Positions 18,167 to 26,064 of a stretch of 64,000 nucleotides of DNA are shown here, one piece after another. Every line of letters begins with the position of its first letter. The stretch's first letter is position 1. Below the pieces are notes generated by a model. That model saw nothing but the letters and a program-made list of their open reading frames with translations, ran no database searches and was not told the origin of the DNA. Position numbers and translations under genes: made by a program. The stretch comes from Chitinophaga oryzae (lineage in GTDB: Bacteria; Bacteroidota; Bacteroidia; Chitinophagales; Chitinophagaceae). The stretch lies in the NCBI RefSeq assembly GCF_012516375.2, contig NZ_CP051204.2, positions 6,200,001 to 6,264,000 of the forward strand. Direction: 5' to 3'.

Positions 18167-18174
18167 TACCTTTG
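18167..18174 (+). promoter_or_regulatory. Promoter -7 box TACCTTTG upstream of IscA-like gene
   Basis: Exact TAnnTTTG element 16 bases before the ATG at 18191. No TTG was seen at the expected upstream distance. It suggests the gene is expressed despite its odd C-terminus. Confidence 0.5.
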
Positions 18175-18190
18175 AAAAAAATAAGAGCCC

Positions 18191-18496
18191 ATGGCTACCA
18201 CATTTACCGCCCCCCTGCAACTCACTGACAACGCCGCCGCTATAGTAAAACAACTGCTGCAGGGCGACGTGGAAGCCCCCTACCTGCGCATCGGCGTAAA
18301 AGGCGGAGGATGTTCCGGCATGGGTTACATGCTCGGATTCGACGCCCTCCGGGAAGATGATGACCTGTTTGAGATTGCCGGTATCCCGGTGATCATAAAA
18401 AAAGCGCATGGCATGTACCTGGTGGGGCTGGAAGTTGATTACCAGGACCAGGACGATGTCCGCGGGTTTGTATTTCGCCAACGGCCCCAGAGCTGA
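18191..18496 (+). CDS. IscA/ErpA-family iron-sulfur protein lacking the Cys-Gly-Cys tail
   Basis: 101 residues of the HesB/IscA/ErpA (A-type carrier) family. IGVKGGGCSGMGYMLGFD contains the first conserved cysteine (Cys41), and AGIPVIIKKAHGMYLVGLEVDYQD is the family middle part. The C-terminus stops at RGFVFRQRPQS, just where homologues continue with F-x-N-P...C-G-C, so both other cluster ligands are missing. In the +1 frame the DNA reads YFANGPRADTPGDD, which resembles the usual tail with both cysteines replaced. This points to an old frameshift or a divergent protein that no longer carries a cluster in the normal way. It sits under its own promoter and upstream of a terminator shared with secDF. 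Confidence 0.8.
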   Translation: MATTFTAPLQLTDNAAAIVKQLLQGDVEAPYLRIGVKGGGCSGMGYMLGFDALREDDDLFEIAGIPVIIKKAHGMYLVGLEVDYQDQDDVRGFVFRQRPQS

Positions 18497-18564
18497 CACC
18501 CCGGGCGATGATGTTGTTCCAACATTTATCTGTTTAAGTGCCGGTTCAATAAAAACATCCTCAA

Positions 18565-18602
18565 TAAAAAAAGCCTGCTATGTAACATAGCAGGCTTTTT
18601 TG
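18565..18602. terminator. Bidirectional terminator between IscA-like gene and secDF
   Basis: Perfect stem AAAAAAGCCTGCTATGT / ACATAGCAGGCTTTTTT with a very short loop, with T-runs on both strands, lies between convergent genes. Confidence 0.93.
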
Positions 18603-18629
18603 TCAAACATATTTTCAGCTCTCACTTAC

Positions 18630-21600
18630 TTATTTAGCAGCGGGAGTAGCTTTCTTTTCAGCAACAGCTACCGCGTCGCTTTCGTTGGACAGCTGGTTTT
18701 TCTTGTCAAAGTCAACCAGTACCGGCGCGGCCACGAAGATGGAGGAGTAGGTACCGGTGATAACGCCGATCAGCATAGCGAAGGCGAAACCGCGGGTTAC
18801 TTCACCACCGAAGATGAACAGTACCAGGATGGTCAGGAATACAGTGAGGGACGTCATAATGGTACGGCTCAGGGTATCGTTGATCGCTTTGTTGATCACG
18901 GTGTCCCTGTCTCTGCCATGTGCGCCTGTTTTAAAGTATTCACGGATACGGTCGAACACGATCACGGTATCGTTCATGGAGAAACCGATCACGGTGAGGA
19001 TCGCAGCGATGAAGTGCTGGTCAATTTCCAGGGTGAAAGGAACGATGTCCTTAAACCAGGAGAATACCGCCAGAGTGAGCAATACGTCGTGCAGCAGGGA
19101 GAAGATAGTACCGATAGAGTACTGCCATTTGCTGAAACGGATCAGGATATACACGAAGATCACGAGGATAGACAGTACGGTTGCTTTTACCGCGCCGGCG
19201 CGAAGGTCGTCGGAGATGGTAGGCGATACTGTCTGGGAACCGATCACATAACGGGTGTTGAACACTTCCGGTGTAACGCTGGCTTCGTAGTAAGGTTTGA
19301 GGCCATTGTACAGTTTGGTGATCACTTCCTGGTCAACCGCGAGGCTCTGCTGCTCAATTTTATAGGCAGTAGTGATGCTCAGCTGGTTGGTGTTGCCGAT
19401 GGTTTTTACGAATACTTCGCTATCGAATTCTTTCTTCAGCTTGTCAGCCACTTCCTGTCTGTTCATGGTTTTCTCGAAGCGGACAGTGAAGTTACGGCCA
19501 CCGGAGAAGTCGATACCGTGGTCGAAGCCATGGAAGAAGGAGGTGATACCACCTATTGCCACGATGGCAGAGATGATGTAAGCATATTTACGTTTGCCTA
19601 CGAAGTCGAAGGCAGCGTGTTTGAAGACTTTCCGGGAAATCGGCGTAAAGTACTCGAAGTGTCTTTTCTTGTTGGTCCACCAGTCGGTGATCATGCGGGA
19701 TACGAGGATACCGCAGAACAGGGACAGGAGCAGACCGATGATTTGGGTGGTAGCGAAACCGAGTACCGGGCCCAGACCAAAGTAAAACAGGATGAACGCT
19801 GTGAGCAGGGAGGTAACGTGACCGTCGAGTACAGGCGCGTAAGAGCGTTTGTAACCGAGGGAGATCGCGTCGGGGTAGGATTTGCCGTGTGTCAGCTCAT
19901 CCTTGATCCTCTCGAAGATGATCACGTTGGTGTCTACCGCCATACCGATGGTCAGTACCAGGCCGGCGATACCAGCCATGGTGAGTGTGGCACCGAGGGA
20001 GGCGAGGATACCGAAGGTAAACAGCAGGTTGAGCACCAGAGCGATGTTGGCTACCCAGCCGGCGCTGTTATAGTATACCAGCATCAGTACGAAGATGATC
20101 ACGAAGGAGATCATGAAGGATTTTGCACCGGCAGCGATAGATTCGGCGCCGAGGGTGGGTCCTACGATCTGTTCCTGTACGATGCGTGCAGGAGCAGGCA
20201 TTTTACCGGACTTCAGGATATTGGCGAGGTCATTGGCTTCTTCCATGGTAAAGCTACCGCTGATAGAAGAGCGGCCGCCGGCGATTTCGCCCTGGATGGA
20301 AGGAGCAGAGTAAACGATATTATCGAGTACGATAGCCACGAAGTTGAGGGTGGAAGGATCTTTCGGGTTGGCAGGCGCCAGTTCACCGGTCAGTTTTTTC
20401 CACTCGTGCGCACCTACGTTGTCCATCGCCATGCTGATTTCCGGCTGGTTATCGGGACCAACGTCCTGGCGGGCGTCGACGATCCTTTCGCCACCTACAC
20501 GGGGTGCAGGGTTAGCAGGATTTACTTTCAGCACGTAGAGGGGCAGCGGGCCGTGTTTGTCTTCTTTATTTTCAGGACCGAATGCGAATACCGCGTCTTT
20601 AGGCAGGATGGCCTGTACAGCCGGCATGCGCAGGAACTGGCGGAAAGTGGCAGTGTCTTTAGGCAGGATACGGCCGACGGACGGGCTGGGGATCAGGGTA
20701 CCGGACTGCTGGTCGAACATCGGGATCATGATCGCGAACAGCGGGTTTTGTTTGCGTTGTTCGGCGAAAAGTTGTTCCTGAGTGGCTTTAGCGCTGTCTT
20801 TCACGCTTTTTCCGGTATCCTTTTTAGCCAGGTAGTCGCTCAGTTTACCTTCCTTGCTGGTGTCAGCAGGGTTTGTTTTGGTATCAGCAGCGGCAGCAGC
20901 GGCCTGTGTGCTGTCAGTGGCAGCAGCGGGTTTGGCAGTGTTGCCGCCCTGTGCGTTCCTGATAGCTTCGTTCATTGGGTTCAGCACATTCTGGAAGAAC
21001 TCGGGGCTGTTTTTGTACACTTCCCGGAATTCCAGGTTGGCGGTAGCCTGCAGGTATTTGCGTACGCGCTCGGCGTTGTCCACACCGGCCAGTTCCACGG
21101 AGATCAGGCCTTTATTTTCATCGAGGCTGATGTTAGGCTGGGCCACACCGAATTTATCGATACGTTTCTGCAGTACGATATAGGTGTTTTTGATGGCAGC
21201 GTGCGACTCCTTGCGGATCATGTCCAGCACCTGCTGGTTGGAGGAGTTGAAGTTGATGTCTTTCTGGTACGCGTTGGCGAAGATAGTTGCCAGACGGCCC
21301 TGGGGAGCCACTTCAGCGTACGTTTGCCCGAACAAAGTAACGAAATCAGTCTGATTGGCATTTTTGCGTTGTTCAGCCAGTTCCAGCGCTTTGTTGAAAG
21401 CGGGGTCCTTGGATTGACCGGCGAGGGCGCGGATAACGTCTTCCACGCTTACCTCCAGTACTACGTTCATACCACCTACCAGGTCAAGGCCGAGGTTCAG
21501 TTCTTTTTCTTTGGCCTTGGTGTAGGTAACGTACCATGGAAACCCTGCAATCTGTTTATTGCTGGTGCTGTCCACGATCTCTTGTCTTCTTTGTTTGGTG

Positions 21601-21812
21601 AATCCTTTCAGCGTGTCAGAATAGAAAGCCTGCAGTTCTTTGCTGCCAGGGTATTTCTGCTCAGGTGTAGGGAATTGTTTGGCTACATCGGTCTCAGCCT
21701 GCCGCTCTATCTTCTTCTCATAGTTCCGCACCAAAAACGTGAAGGACAGTTGATACAAAGAGATAAGGATCAGTGCGATGGCAAAAAATCTTACCAGTCC
21801 TTTTAGTTGCAT
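18630..21812 (-). CDS. secDF: Protein translocase subunit SecDF (fused)
   Basis: Inner-membrane proton-driven motor that pulls secreted proteins through SecYEG, with SecD and SecF in one chain (about 1060 residues). The start MQLKGLVRFFAIALILISLY is chosen because it begins directly at the first membrane segment; an ATG 45 bases upstream adds 15 non-family residues. The SecD half shows NLGLDLVGGMNVVLEVS, the periplasmic P1 domain with an Ala/Thr-rich insertion (about 300-350), and GLVLTIGMAVDTNVIIFERI. The SecF half shows DFSGGRNFTVRF and TVIGFSMNDTVIVFDRIRE. Twelve membrane spans are expected. It ends at a shared terminator. Confidence 0.96.
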   Translation of the reverse strand: MQLKGLVRFFAIALILISLYQLSFTFLVRNYEKKIERQAETDVAKQFPTPEQKYPGSKELQAFYSDTLKGFTKQRRQEIVDSTSNKQIAGFPWYVTYTKAKEKELNLGLDLVGGMNVVLEVSVEDVIRALAGQSKDPAFNKALELAEQRKNANQTDFVTLFGQTYAEVAPQGRLATIFANAYQKDINFNSSNQQVLDMIRKESHAAIKNTYIVLQKRIDKFGVAQPNISLDENKGLISVELAGVDNAERVRKYLQATANLEFREVYKNSPEFFQNVLNPMNEAIRNAQGGNTAKPAAATDSTQAAAAAADTKTNPADTSKEGKLSDYLAKKDTGKSVKDSAKATQEQLFAEQRKQNPLFAIMIPMFDQQSGTLIPSPSVGRILPKDTATFRQFLRMPAVQAILPKDAVFAFGPENKEDKHGPLPLYVLKVNPANPAPRVGGERIVDARQDVGPDNQPEISMAMDNVGAHEWKKLTGELAPANPKDPSTLNFVAIVLDNIVYSAPSIQGEIAGGRSSISGSFTMEEANDLANILKSGKMPAPARIVQEQIVGPTLGAESIAAGAKSFMISFVIIFVLMLVYYNSAGWVANIALVLNLLFTFGILASLGATLTMAGIAGLVLTIGMAVDTNVIIFERIKDELTHGKSYPDAISLGYKRSYAPVLDGHVTSLLTAFILFYFGLGPVLGFATTQIIGLLLSLFCGILVSRMITDWWTNKKRHFEYFTPISRKVFKHAAFDFVGKRKYAYIISAIVAIGGITSFFHGFDHGIDFSGGRNFTVRFEKTMNRQEVADKLKKEFDSEVFVKTIGNTNQLSITTAYKIEQQSLAVDQEVITKLYNGLKPYYEASVTPEVFNTRYVIGSQTVSPTISDDLRAGAVKATVLSILVIFVYILIRFSKWQYSIGTIFSLLHDVLLTLAVFSWFKDIVPFTLEIDQHFIAAILTVIGFSMNDTVIVFDRIREYFKTGAHGRDRDTVINKAINDTLSRTIMTSLTVFLTILVLFIFGGEVTRGFAFAMLIGVITGTYSSIFVAAPVLVDFDKKNQLSNESDAVAVAEKKATPAAK

Positions 21813-21966
21813 GTTGTTTGTTTCGGGTTTATAATAAAAAAATTTTAAGAGTTGCAAAGATAGAATTTAAATTGATATATTAAAGCCCTTGTTAAAAGAG
21901 GCGCAAAATCAATATGTGATTGACTTTACGGGCTTGGTGACACCCATTTTTTCTAAATCCGCGATC

Positions 21967-21999
21967 TTGGTTTTTTCCTGTTTTAAGAATATTTCTTTG
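21967..21999 (+). promoter_or_regulatory. Predicted promoter for serine hydrolase (TTG-N22-TTTCTTTG)
   Basis: TTG at 21967-21969, 22 bases, then TTTCTTTG, one mismatch from TAnnTTTG. The ATG at 22029 lies 29 bases downstream, supporting the start chosen for the hydrolase. Confidence 0.4.
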
Positions 22000-22028
22000 C
22001 TTTACACTCATGTAATACCGACAAATAT

Positions 22029-23240
22029 ATGCAAACCCACCATTATCCGGTAACAGATAATTTCCCTGAGGCGTTGCTGAAAAGTCGAAAAGCCGCTGTG
22101 GCCAAGGTATTCAGGGATGCTTCTGCTCACCGGCTGCAGCTCATTTACACCCGGATAGACCGGGATGCGCAGCAAAGGCCGCAATTTACCGATTTTCACT
22201 TTGGCATAGGGCGGGGCTGGTACTGTTATCCGGCGTCCACCGTTAAGCTCCCCACCGCCCTACTGGCGCTGGAGAAGCTGAACGACCTGCAGATTCCGGG
22301 GCTGGACCGGCACGCGGCCATGTTTACCCGGCCGTTGCCGGGCATTAACCCGGGCGTCCTGCATGATTATTCAGCAGCCGGCAAGCTACCATCCATCTCG
22401 CATTATATCAAAAAAATTTTCCTGGTCAGCGATAACGACGCCTATAACCGGCTGTACGAGTTCCTGGGCCAGGAGCCACTCAACCGGCGCCTGTGGGAGC
22501 TGGGGTATGCCGGCACCGAAATCCGGCACCGGGTAGGGCTGCCCCTGCATATGGCAGCCAACATGCACACCAACAGCGTCTATTTCCGGGCCGGCCGGCA
22601 GCTGCTGTACGATCAGCCCGAGCAGCGGAGCAACCTCGTGTTCGCCCCCCGGCAGGACCTGGCCGGCAAACAGCATATCGATCACCGCGGCCGGCTTGAA
22701 AACAGGCCCATGGACTTCTCCTACCGGAACAGGCTACCCCTCAACGAGCTCCACCAGATGATGCGGCAGCTATTTTTTCCGGAGACTGTAACAAATCCAT
22801 TCCGGCTCCGTTTAACGGAAGATGATTACAATTTTTTGTATCGTTGTATGTCCCAATACCCGGGAGAATCGACAGATCCGGTGTATAATACGGGGCAATA
22901 CCATCCGGCGTATGTGAAATTTCTGCTTTTCGGCGGCCGGCAAGCGGCCCGCATACCAGACCATATCAGGATTTTCAACAAGCCGGGATGGGCTTATGGC
23001 TTTTTAACGGATACGGCTTATATCGCGGACTATGCCCATCACGTAGAGTTTCTGCTCTCTGCCAGCCTGCTGGTAAACAAGGACGGTCCGCTCGGAGAAG
23101 ACCAGGAAGCTTTTGAAACAACAGGCAAACCATTTTTGAAAGCGCTGGGGGAACTGATATACGAAGAGGAGTTGCAACGAAAAAAAATGTATCAACCAAA
23201 CCTGGACCGGTTCAGGGTACATCAAACGCAAATTTTATAA
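22029..23240 (+). CDS. Class A beta-lactamase-fold serine hydrolase
   Basis: 403 residues with the three penicillin-recognising-enzyme motifs in order: Ser70-x-x-Lys73 in YPASTVKLP, Ser134-Asp-Asn136 in VSDNDAYN, and Lys318-Pro-Gly320 in NKPGWAYGF (the KTG position). The order and spacing fit the beta-lactamase class A family (Beta-lactamase2), but the usual length is about 290, so the C-terminal half is expanded. No signal peptide is visible. The ATG follows a promoter-like element and there is no better upstream start, so a cytoplasmic location must be considered. It is followed 26 bases later by a DUF4397 lipoprotein, probably on the same transcript. The substrate is unknown, and lactamase activity should not be assumed. 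Confidence 0.8.
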   Translation: MQTHHYPVTDNFPEALLKSRKAAVAKVFRDASAHRLQLIYTRIDRDAQQRPQFTDFHFGIGRGWYCYPASTVKLPTALLALEKLNDLQIPGLDRHAAMFTRPLPGINPGVLHDYSAAGKLPSISHYIKKIFLVSDNDAYNRLYEFLGQEPLNRRLWELGYAGTEIRHRVGLPLHMAANMHTNSVYFRAGRQLLYDQPEQRSNLVFAPRQDLAGKQHIDHRGRLENRPMDFSYRNRLPLNELHQMMRQLFFPETVTNPFRLRLTEDDYNFLYRCMSQYPGESTDPVYNTGQYHPAYVKFLLFGGRQAARIPDHIRIFNKPGWAYGFLTDTAYIADYAHHVEFLLSASLLVNKDGPLGEDQEAFETTGKPFLKALGELIYEEELQRKKMYQPNLDRFRVHQTQIL

Positions 23241-23266
23241 ACACCATACTAAAAAACTGTGAGCTA

Positions 23267-23992
23267 ATGCTGATCAAAAAAAATCGTGTTTGGGCGATAG
23301 CCGCCCTGTTGGGAGGAGTAATCGGATTTTCATCCTGTCTGAAACAGAGCGACCCGACCCCGCAAAGGATGAACTATACCGGTGCTATTATCAATGGCGC
23401 GTACCTGCCTTCCAGCCTGGACATCTTTAACAATGGCACCAAAATGAACACCAGCGCCTATAAGACCAGCGCCTCCGCCCCTTTCCTGGACCTGCCGGGA
23501 ATACACACCTTCTCCTTCCGGAACCTGAATGGCACCGGCCTGGACTCTGTTACCCAACAGTTTGACTCTCTCCGGTACTACACCATCATTACCTATAACG
23601 ACGCCAGCAAAAAATTTGTGTCCCAGCTGATCAGGGAAGATTTTACCTCACTGTCTACCAGCAAGGTGAACTTCCGTTTCCTGAACCTGAGCCCCAATGC
23701 CGGCCCGGTGGACCTGTACATTAACGGTAAAAAGGTAGCGGAGAACCAGCCATTCCAAATCAACGCAGCCTGGAGATCCGATGATCCGTATAACAGCACT
23801 GTAGAATACTACGTAACTCCTGCCGGCTCCACCACCCAGCTGGTAAAAGGTACTTCCCGTCAGTCTGCCGGTTCCACCCAGGTACCGTTCCAACCGGGAT
23901 ATGCCTACACCATTTACCTGGCTGGCGCCAAAGACAGCACCGGTGACAACAAACTGCAGTTGTACTACCTGTCTCATACTTCCAGCTACTAG
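23267..23992 (+). CDS. DUF4397 lipoprotein
   Basis: 241 residues. The N-terminus MLIKKNRVWAIAALLGGVIG ends in the lipobox SSC, giving an anchored envelope protein. DUF4397 (about 130-230) is recognisable by VNFRFLNLSPNAGPVDLYINGKKV and VPFQPGYAYTIYLAGAKDS; it is a beta-sandwich resembling adhesin-like domains. A second, weaker similar repeat may occupy residues 35-125. The function is unknown. It shares a likely transcript with the serine hydrolase upstream and ends at a palindromic repeat that includes a strong terminator. Confidence 0.82.
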   Translation: MLIKKNRVWAIAALLGGVIGFSSCLKQSDPTPQRMNYTGAIINGAYLPSSLDIFNNGTKMNTSAYKTSASAPFLDLPGIHTFSFRNLNGTGLDSVTQQFDSLRYYTIITYNDASKKFVSQLIREDFTSLSTSKVNFRFLNLSPNAGPVDLYINGKKVAENQPFQINAAWRSDDPYNSTVEYYVTPAGSTTQLVKGTSRQSAGSTQVPFQPGYAYTIYLAGAKDSTGDNKLQLYYLSHTSSY

Positions 23993-24129
23993 GATTTTGG
24001 GATTTACGGATTTTGAGATTTTGAGATTTCGTAAACTAATGATAGAGAAGACCGAAGCGGATGAATCATCCGCTTCGGTCTTTTTTTCGCAAACGTCAAA
24101 AAATCCTCAAATCGCAAAATCCCTGAATT
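23993..24129. repeat. Family-A palindrome, copy A3, with terminator core
   Basis: The left arm consists of 8-bp units GATTTTGG, GATTTACG, GATTTTGA, GATTTTGA, GATTTCGT. The right arm is an imperfect opposite-sense copy (TCAAAAAATCCTCAAATCGC...). The core (24044-24089) is a perfect stem AAGACCGAAGCGGATGA / TCATCCGCTTCGGTCTT followed by T7, a strong terminator. Here the flanking genes are in tandem, not convergent. Confidence 0.85.
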
Positions 24130-24135
24130 TTTATG

Positions 24136-24143
24136 TAGGTTTG
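24136..24143 (+). promoter_or_regulatory. Aminotransferase promoter -7 box TAGGTTTG
   Basis: Exact TAnnTTTG element 24 bases before the ATG at 24168, directly after the A3 palindrome. Confidence 0.55.
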
Positions 24144-24167
24144 TTCCGGTCAATCCAATGTTTAGAT

Positions 24168-25361
24168 ATGAATCAACTAGCAGAAAGGCTGTCACGGATT
24201 TCCGAGCCACAAACCATTAAAATGGCCAAACTGGGCCGCGAGCTGAAAGCACAGGGAATAGATATCGTAGACCTGAGTATTGGAGAACCGGACTTTGATA
24301 CCCCGGAACATATCCGGGAAGCCGCCAAAAAGGCGATCGACGACGGCTTTACCCACTACACACCGGTAGCCGGTTACGCTGAAGTCAGACAGGCTGTCGT
24401 GCATAAACTGAAACGCGATAACGGTCTTGACTATACGCCGGAACAGATCGTAGTGACCACCGGCGCCAAACAAAGCCTCGCCAACGTAGTGCTGAGTATC
24501 GTCAACCCCGGCGATGAAGTGATCATTCCTACGCCTTACTGGGTGACCTATTCCGAACAGGTAGCGCTGTGCCAGGGCACCGTGGTGTTTGTGCCCAGTA
24601 CCATTGAAAACAACTACAAGATAACGCCTGAACAACTGGAAGCGGCCATCACGCCGAAAACAAGGCTGTTCATGTTTTCTTCTCCCTGCAATCCCACCGG
24701 CTCCGTTTACTCAAAAGAAGAACTGGAAGGACTGGCAGCGGTATTTGCCCGGCATCCGCAGATCTTTATCATCTCCGATGAGATCTATGAATATATCAAC
24801 TATGTAGGGAAACACGAGAGCATCGCCCAGTTTCCCGGCATGAAAGAACGTACCATTGTTATCAACGGCCTCAGTAAAGGTTTTGCGATGACCGGCTGGC
24901 GGCTCGGCTACCTGGCAGCTCCCCTCGAGATTGCCAAAGCATGTGACAAGATCCAGAGCCAGTTCACCTCCGCTACCTGCTCTATTACCCAGCGGGCGGC
25001 CATCACGGCGCTGACCGGCGATCTGACCACCGCCGAAGCCATGGTGGCAGCGTTCAAAAAACGCCGCGCCTATATTCATGAAGCGCTGCAAACCATTCCC
25101 GGCCTGAAAGTAAACGATCCGGAAGGCGCCTTCTACATGTTCCCGGACATCAGTGCGTTTTTCAACAAGTCATTCGAAGACTCTCATATCAAAAATGCAG
25201 ACGACCTGTGCATGTACCTGCTGCACAAAGCACATGTGTCTGTTGTTACCGGCGTCGCCTTCCAGCAGCCTAACTGCATCCGCCTGTCCTACGCCACCAG
25301 CATGGCCAACCTGGAGAAAGGCGTGGCAAGGCTAAAAGAATGGCTGGGCAAACTCAAATAA
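24168..25361 (+). CDS. Pyridoxal-phosphate aminotransferase, class I (aspartate aminotransferase-like)
   Basis: 397 residues from MNQLAERLSRISEPQTIKMA, the usual start of the Ib subgroup. Visible motifs are DLSIGEPDFDTPEHI, TGAKQSLANV (cofactor pocket), the substrate loop PTPYWVTY, SPCNPTGSVYS (Asn to the cofactor), SDEIYEYINY (Asp and Tyr), the PLP lysine in NGLSKGFAMTGWRLGY, and the C-terminal substrate arginine in NCIRLSYATS. It transfers amino groups between aspartate and 2-oxoglutarate or similar acids. A longer in-frame start would run through the A3 palindrome and the promoter and is rejected. Close relatives also act on prephenate, so specificity is not certain. Confidence 0.93.
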   Translation: MNQLAERLSRISEPQTIKMAKLGRELKAQGIDIVDLSIGEPDFDTPEHIREAAKKAIDDGFTHYTPVAGYAEVRQAVVHKLKRDNGLDYTPEQIVVTTGAKQSLANVVLSIVNPGDEVIIPTPYWVTYSEQVALCQGTVVFVPSTIENNYKITPEQLEAAITPKTRLFMFSSPCNPTGSVYSKEELEGLAAVFARHPQIFIISDEIYEYINYVGKHESIAQFPGMKERTIVINGLSKGFAMTGWRLGYLAAPLEIAKACDKIQSQFTSATCSITQRAAITALTGDLTTAEAMVAAFKKRRAYIHEALQTIPGLKVNDPEGAFYMFPDISAFFNKSFEDSHIKNADDLCMYLLHKAHVSVVTGVAFQQPNCIRLSYATSMANLEKGVARLKEWLGKLK

Positions 25362-25362
25362 C

Positions 25363-25471
25363 AATTACGAATTACGAATTACGAATGAGAAGACGCTCTA
25401 TGGAAAGGTTAGTAAGTAACCGTGCTGTAAAACAATTCCCATTCGTAATTCGTAATTCGTAATTCGTAATT
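25363..25471. repeat. Family-B palindrome (ATTACGA heptamers), copy B1
   Basis: The left arm is three ATTACGA units (25363-25386). The right arm is four opposite-sense TAATTCG units (25441-25471). The core of about 54 bases contains GGTTAGTAAGTAAC, shared in variant form with the other B copies. It lies between two genes in tandem and begins two bases after the aminotransferase stop codon. Confidence 0.88.
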
Positions 25472-25488
25472 TTCTATGACGAGGGTCA

Positions 25489-25520
25489 TTGTCAATTTGC
25501 AATTATTTTATATATATTTG
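25489..25520 (+). promoter_or_regulatory. Promoter TTG-N21-TATATTTG
   Basis: TTG at 25489-25491, 21 bases, then TATATTTG, an exact TAnnTTTG. The ATG at 25543 is 22 bases downstream. This is the best-formed Bacteroidota promoter in the window. Confidence 0.7.
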
Positions 25521-25542
25521 CGATTCAAAACGTTCCGATAAG

Positions 25543-26064
25543 ATGAATTCCCAACAGTTGTTGTATGTGGCACTGGCAATTGGCGTTATCGCCATTCTGT
25601 ATATGACTGTCCGTGATATGTTTATGAAGAAGAAACCTGCGGCGCCTGCGCCGGAAGCGCCACATGCGGCCAACCCGGCTGTGCTGCCCCTGCAGTTGCA
25701 GGCCTATGAAAGGCTGGCGCTGTATGTGGACCGTATCACGCCGCAGAGCCTTATCGGCCGCATATATCAAACGGGGATGAGCGCCGTGGACATGCAGATT
25801 TCCATGGTACAGAGCATCAAAGCGGAGTACGAGCACAATATCACCCAGCAGATTTATGTATCCGCCACCACCTGGGAGGCAGTGAAAACGCTGAAAGAGC
25901 AAACGATCTCCGTCATCAACCAGATAGCAGTGCAGCTGCCGCCGGATGCGCCGGCGCTGGAGCTCAACCGTCAGCTGCTGGAAGTATTCCTGCAGGCGGG
26001 CGAGTCTCCTGCTGAGCTGACCGCGCAAATCATCAATGCAGAAGCCAAAAGGCTGATGCGATAG
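25543..26064 (+). CDS. Membrane-anchored protein of unknown function
   Basis: 173 residues. The N-terminal membrane helix LLYVALAIGVIAILYMTVRDMF (about 5-26) is followed by a basic KKK stop-transfer, an Ala/Pro-rich linker (30-50) and a helical domain (about 52-173) containing QAYERLALYVDRITPQSLIGR and TWEAVKTLKEQTISVINQIA. The anchor topology predicts a cytoplasmic helical domain. I recognise this as a conserved Bacteroidota type but cannot give a function. Its stop codon directly abuts the stop codon of the convergent M23 gene with no base between and no visible terminator. Confidence 0.8.
   Translation: MNSQQLLYVALAIGVIAILYMTVRDMFMKKKPAAPAPEAPHAANPAVLPLQLQAYERLALYVDRITPQSLIGRIYQTGMSAVDMQISMVQSIKAEYEHNITQQIYVSATTWEAVKTLKEQTISVINQIAVQLPPDAPALELNRQLLEVFLQAGESPAELTAQIINAEAKRLMR

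Noticed and set aside
18408..18590. Independent small gene of 60 codons overlapping the IscA-like gene
   Set aside because: It has no ribosome-binding site or family match. Its only interest is the tail-like remnant noted under the IscA-like gene.
18600..21806. Open frame of more than 1000 codons on the plus strand opposite secDF
   Set aside because: It is the antisense of a clear SecDF with all family motifs. It has no domain and its composition is that of a mirrored coding region. The same holds for long frames opposite groL (13338-14942), valS (4282-5547), lpdA (39599-40846) and sdaA (10756-11895).
25363..25471. CRISPR-like short repeats in the ATTACGA and GCAAAG arrays
   Set aside because: Units are 7-8 bp, contiguous, with no spacers, and occur as mirrored arms. 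No cas gene is present.
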